Positions 6,085 through 7,230 of a stretch of 7,230 nucleotides of DNA are shown one piece after another (the first letter of the stretch is position 1; the number at the start of each line of letters is the position of its first letter). Made by a program: the position numbers and the translations under genes. Source of the DNA: Oscillospiraceae bacterium (GTDB lineage: Bacteria > Bacillota > Clostridia > Oscillospirales > Ruminococcaceae); contig JAGPHI010000036.1 in the NCBI GenBank assembly GCA_018055565.1, positions 1 to 7,230 of the forward strand, given 5' to 3'. Below the pieces are notes generated by a model that was not told the DNA's origin, ran no database searches, and worked only from the letters and a program-made list of their open reading frames with translations.

Positions 6085-7002
6085 CTATTGCGCGTTTTGG
6101 ATAGCCGCGTCAATCAGCTTGGCGGCGCGCTGGATAATGGGCATATCCTCGGCGCAAATTTGCGCCAAAGGCGCGCGAACGCCGCCCAAATTGATATCCT
6201 CACGCAAACGCAGCACTTCTTTCATCACGGCATACAAATTGCCGCGGCAGGTGCACATCACATTGATAATTTCATCTATATCATACTGTATCCGTGCCGC
6301 TTTTTCAAGCTTTCCTTCTTGATACAAATCAAAAATGCGCAAAAACAGCTCTGGCATTACGGCATAGGTGCCGCCGATGCCGCCGTCTGCCCCAATGGCA
6401 AGGCCACTCACAAATTGCTCGTCAGGGCCGTTAAACACCGTAAAGCCCTCGCCGCCATCTGCTTTAAATATCTGGATATCCTGCACGGGCATGGACGAGT
6501 TTTTCACCGCCACTACGCGCGGGTTTTTGCGCATTTCGGCAAAAAGCGAGCGCGTAAGCGCCACGCCCGCCAGCTGCGGGATATTGTAAATCACAAAATC
6601 GGTATTCGGCGCTGCGGCGGAAATATCATTCCAATAGGCGGCAATCGCGTGCTCTGGCAGATGGAAATAGATTGGGGGAATCGCCGCAATAGCATCTACG
6701 CCGAGGCTTTCGGCGTGCGCCGCAAGCTCCATGCTGTCTTTTGTGTTGTTGCATGCCACATGCGCAATCACCGTAATTTGCCCCTTTGCCACCTTCATCA
6801 CGTTTTCCAGTGTGATTTTGCGCTCGGCAACGCTTTGATAAATGCATTCGCCCGAAGAGCCGCACACATATACGCCCTTTACGCCTTTTTCAATTAAAAA
6901 GCGTGTAAGCGCCTGTGTGCGCTCGGGGCTGATATTGCCTTTTTCGTCATAGCAGGCGTAAAAGGCCGGTATAACGCCTTTGTATTTATCGTTGTTTTTC
7001 AT
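6085..7002 (-). CDS. nanA: N-acetylneuraminate lyase
   Basis: Class I (Schiff-base) aldolase that splits sialic acid (Neu5Ac) into N-acetylmannosamine and pyruvate. It is a TIM barrel of the DapA/NanA superfamily, 305 residues against 297 in E. coli. Visible: pyruvate carboxylate loop YVCGSSGE (45-52), the tyrosine in YNIPQLAGV (Y139, E. coli Y137), the Schiff-base lysine in VAVKNSS (K167, E. coli K165), GPDEQ with D194-E195 matching the D191-E192 sugar-tail contacts, and GADGGIGGTY (204-213). The DE pair and YNIP favour sialic acid lyase over dihydrodipicolinate synthase. E. coli S208 (GGIGSTY) is glycine here. The start at ATG 7002 is preferred over ATG 7014: the latter lies within the Shine-Dalgarno-like GAAAGGAATGGTT, which also precedes the hydroxylase gene at similar spacing. 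It is first of the three-gene group that continues into the kinase after 44 bases; a sugar ABC permease gene lies upstream. Confidence 0.93.
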   Translation of the reverse strand: MKNNDKYKGVIPAFYACYDEKGNISPERTQALTRFLIEKGVKGVYVCGSSGECIYQSVAERKITLENVMKVAKGQITVIAHVACNNTKDSMELAAHAESLGVDAIAAIPPIYFHLPEHAIAAYWNDISAAAPNTDFVIYNIPQLAGVALTRSLFAEMRKNPRVVAVKNSSMPVQDIQIFKADGGEGFTVFNGPDEQFVSGLAIGADGGIGGTYAVMPELFLRIFDLYQEGKLEKAARIQYDIDEIINVMCTCRGNLYAVMKEVLRLREDINLGGVRAPLAQICAEDMPIIQRAAKLIDAAIQNAQ

Positions 7003-7008
7003 AAACTT

Positions 7009-7021
7009 AACCATTCCTTTC
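7009..7021 (-). promoter_or_regulatory. Extended ribosome binding site of nanA
   Basis: GAAAGGAATGGTT on the minus strand is identical to 818-830 and ends six bases before ATG 7002. The ATG it contains (7012-7014) is in frame but has no spacing from AAAGGA, so it is unlikely to be the start. Confidence 0.6.
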
Positions 7022-7061
7022 GTTTTGCAAAGAATACAGATTTAAAATTCCACTCGCGCGG

Positions 7062-7106
7062 GAATACCTGCGCGGCGAATTCGCCTTGCCGCCGAGCAGG
7101 TATTTC
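7062..7106 (-). promoter_or_regulatory. GC-rich stem-loop between permease and nanA
   Basis: AATACCTGC (7063-7071) pairs with GCAGGTATT (7096-7104), extended inwards by GCGGC (7072-7076) and GCCGC (7088-7092) with a three-base bulge. The loop region includes the 12-base palindrome GGCGAATTCGCC (7074-7085). No U-run follows on the minus strand, so it looks like an intercistronic RNA-processing or stability element and not a standard terminator. Confidence 0.55.
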
Positions 7107-7108
7107 CT

Positions 7109-7132
7109 AAGGATAAAACTTGTTTTATCCTT
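7109..7132 (-). promoter_or_regulatory. Hairpin overlapping the permease stop codon
   Basis: AAGGATAAAAC (7109-7119) and GTTTTATCCTT (7122-7132) are perfect inverted repeats; a realistic fold is a 10-bp stem with a 4-base loop. The TAA stop of the permease (7125-7127) lies in the first arm of the transcript. No long U-run follows. It could slow 3' decay or influence readthrough into nanA. Confidence 0.5.
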
Positions 7133-7230
7133 TCACCGCCCCCATAGTAATGCCCTGTGTAAACGATTTTTGGAACAGGATAAACACCAGCACAATCGGA
7201 ATTGCCGACAGTGTGGCGCCTGCCATCAAC
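7125..7230 (-). CDS. Carbohydrate ABC transporter permease, C-terminal end (partial)
   Basis: The last 34 codons of an inner-membrane permease lie at the window edge, reading LMAGATLSAIPIVLVF and ending FQKSFTQGITMGAVKG before TAA. The hydrophobic stretch is the last transmembrane helix. The tail FxQ(K)xFxxGITMGAVKG is the hallmark of MalG-type (CUT1, binding-protein-dependent) sugar permeases. Only the C-terminus is visible. Being upstream of nanA in the same direction, 122 bases from its start, it probably belongs to a sialic acid or host-glycan uptake system; the substrate is inferred from the neighbours. Confidence 0.88.
   Translation of the reverse strand, partial: LMAGATLSAIPIVLVFILFQKSFTQGITMGAVKG

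Noticed and set aside
6088..6897. Plus-strand 269-codon open frame
   Set aside because: It is entirely antisense to nanA, which has all family motifs; the antisense product shows no recognisable domain and is explained by codon bias.
6085..7002. Dihydrodipicolinate synthase (DapA) instead of NanA
   Set aside because: The sugar-contacting DE pair, the YNIPxLAGV and GADGGIGxTY motifs and the adjacent epimerase and kinase fit sialic acid lyase better.
7062..7132. Hairpins before nanA as rho-independent terminators
   Set aside because: Neither stem is followed by a U-rich tract on the minus strand.

Overview
The window looks like a chromosomal segment of an anaerobic gut member of the Bacillota, most likely class Clostridia (Oscillospirales-like). 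The clues are strong AAGGAGG-type ribosome binding sites with ATG, GTG and TTG starts, AT-rich promoter regions between GC-rich genes, a fused FAD-less molybdenum hydroxylase of the selenium-dependent xanthine dehydrogenase type, and short GC-rich palindromic intergenic repeats. The genus cannot be fixed from the sequence alone. No rRNA, tRNA, CRISPR array or transposase gene was found.

Left part (1-3391), purine/amino-acid side: a diaminopropionate ammonia-lyase gene (ygeX type, minus strand, cut by the window edge) is divergent from an 851-residue [2Fe-2S]/molybdopterin hydroxylase gene (plus strand). The 267-base space between them holds a plausible promoter for each gene. A perfect 11-base dyad, AAGTA-T-TACTT, occurs twice, once just downstream of each promoter, which suggests one regulator controls both. 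This gene pair is known from the ygeX/ygeY/ygeW/ssnA/xdhD/yqeB cluster tied to selenium-dependent hydroxylases and anaerobic purine breakdown.

Middle (3392-3913), gene-free converging region: it contains an AT palindrome, three copies of a short GGGCGGAT...ATCCGCCC palindromic repeat (two direct, one inverted), and a 19-bp perfect hairpin with T-runs on both strands that should end transcription from both sides.

Right part (3914-7230), sialic acid catabolism, all on the minus strand and read from right to left: the C-terminal end of a sugar ABC transporter permease, then nanA (N-acetylneuraminate lyase), a ROK-family sugar kinase, and an N-acylglucosamine 2-epimerase (AGE). The gaps from nanA to kinase and from kinase to epimerase are 44 and about 45 bases, so these three are probably one operon. 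The permease-nanA gap holds two hairpins and may be a point of differential expression. Together the genes would import a sialic acid, split it to ManNAc and pyruvate, and turn the amino sugar into a phosphorylated HexNAc. An AGE-type epimerase in place of NanE suggests epimerisation before phosphorylation.
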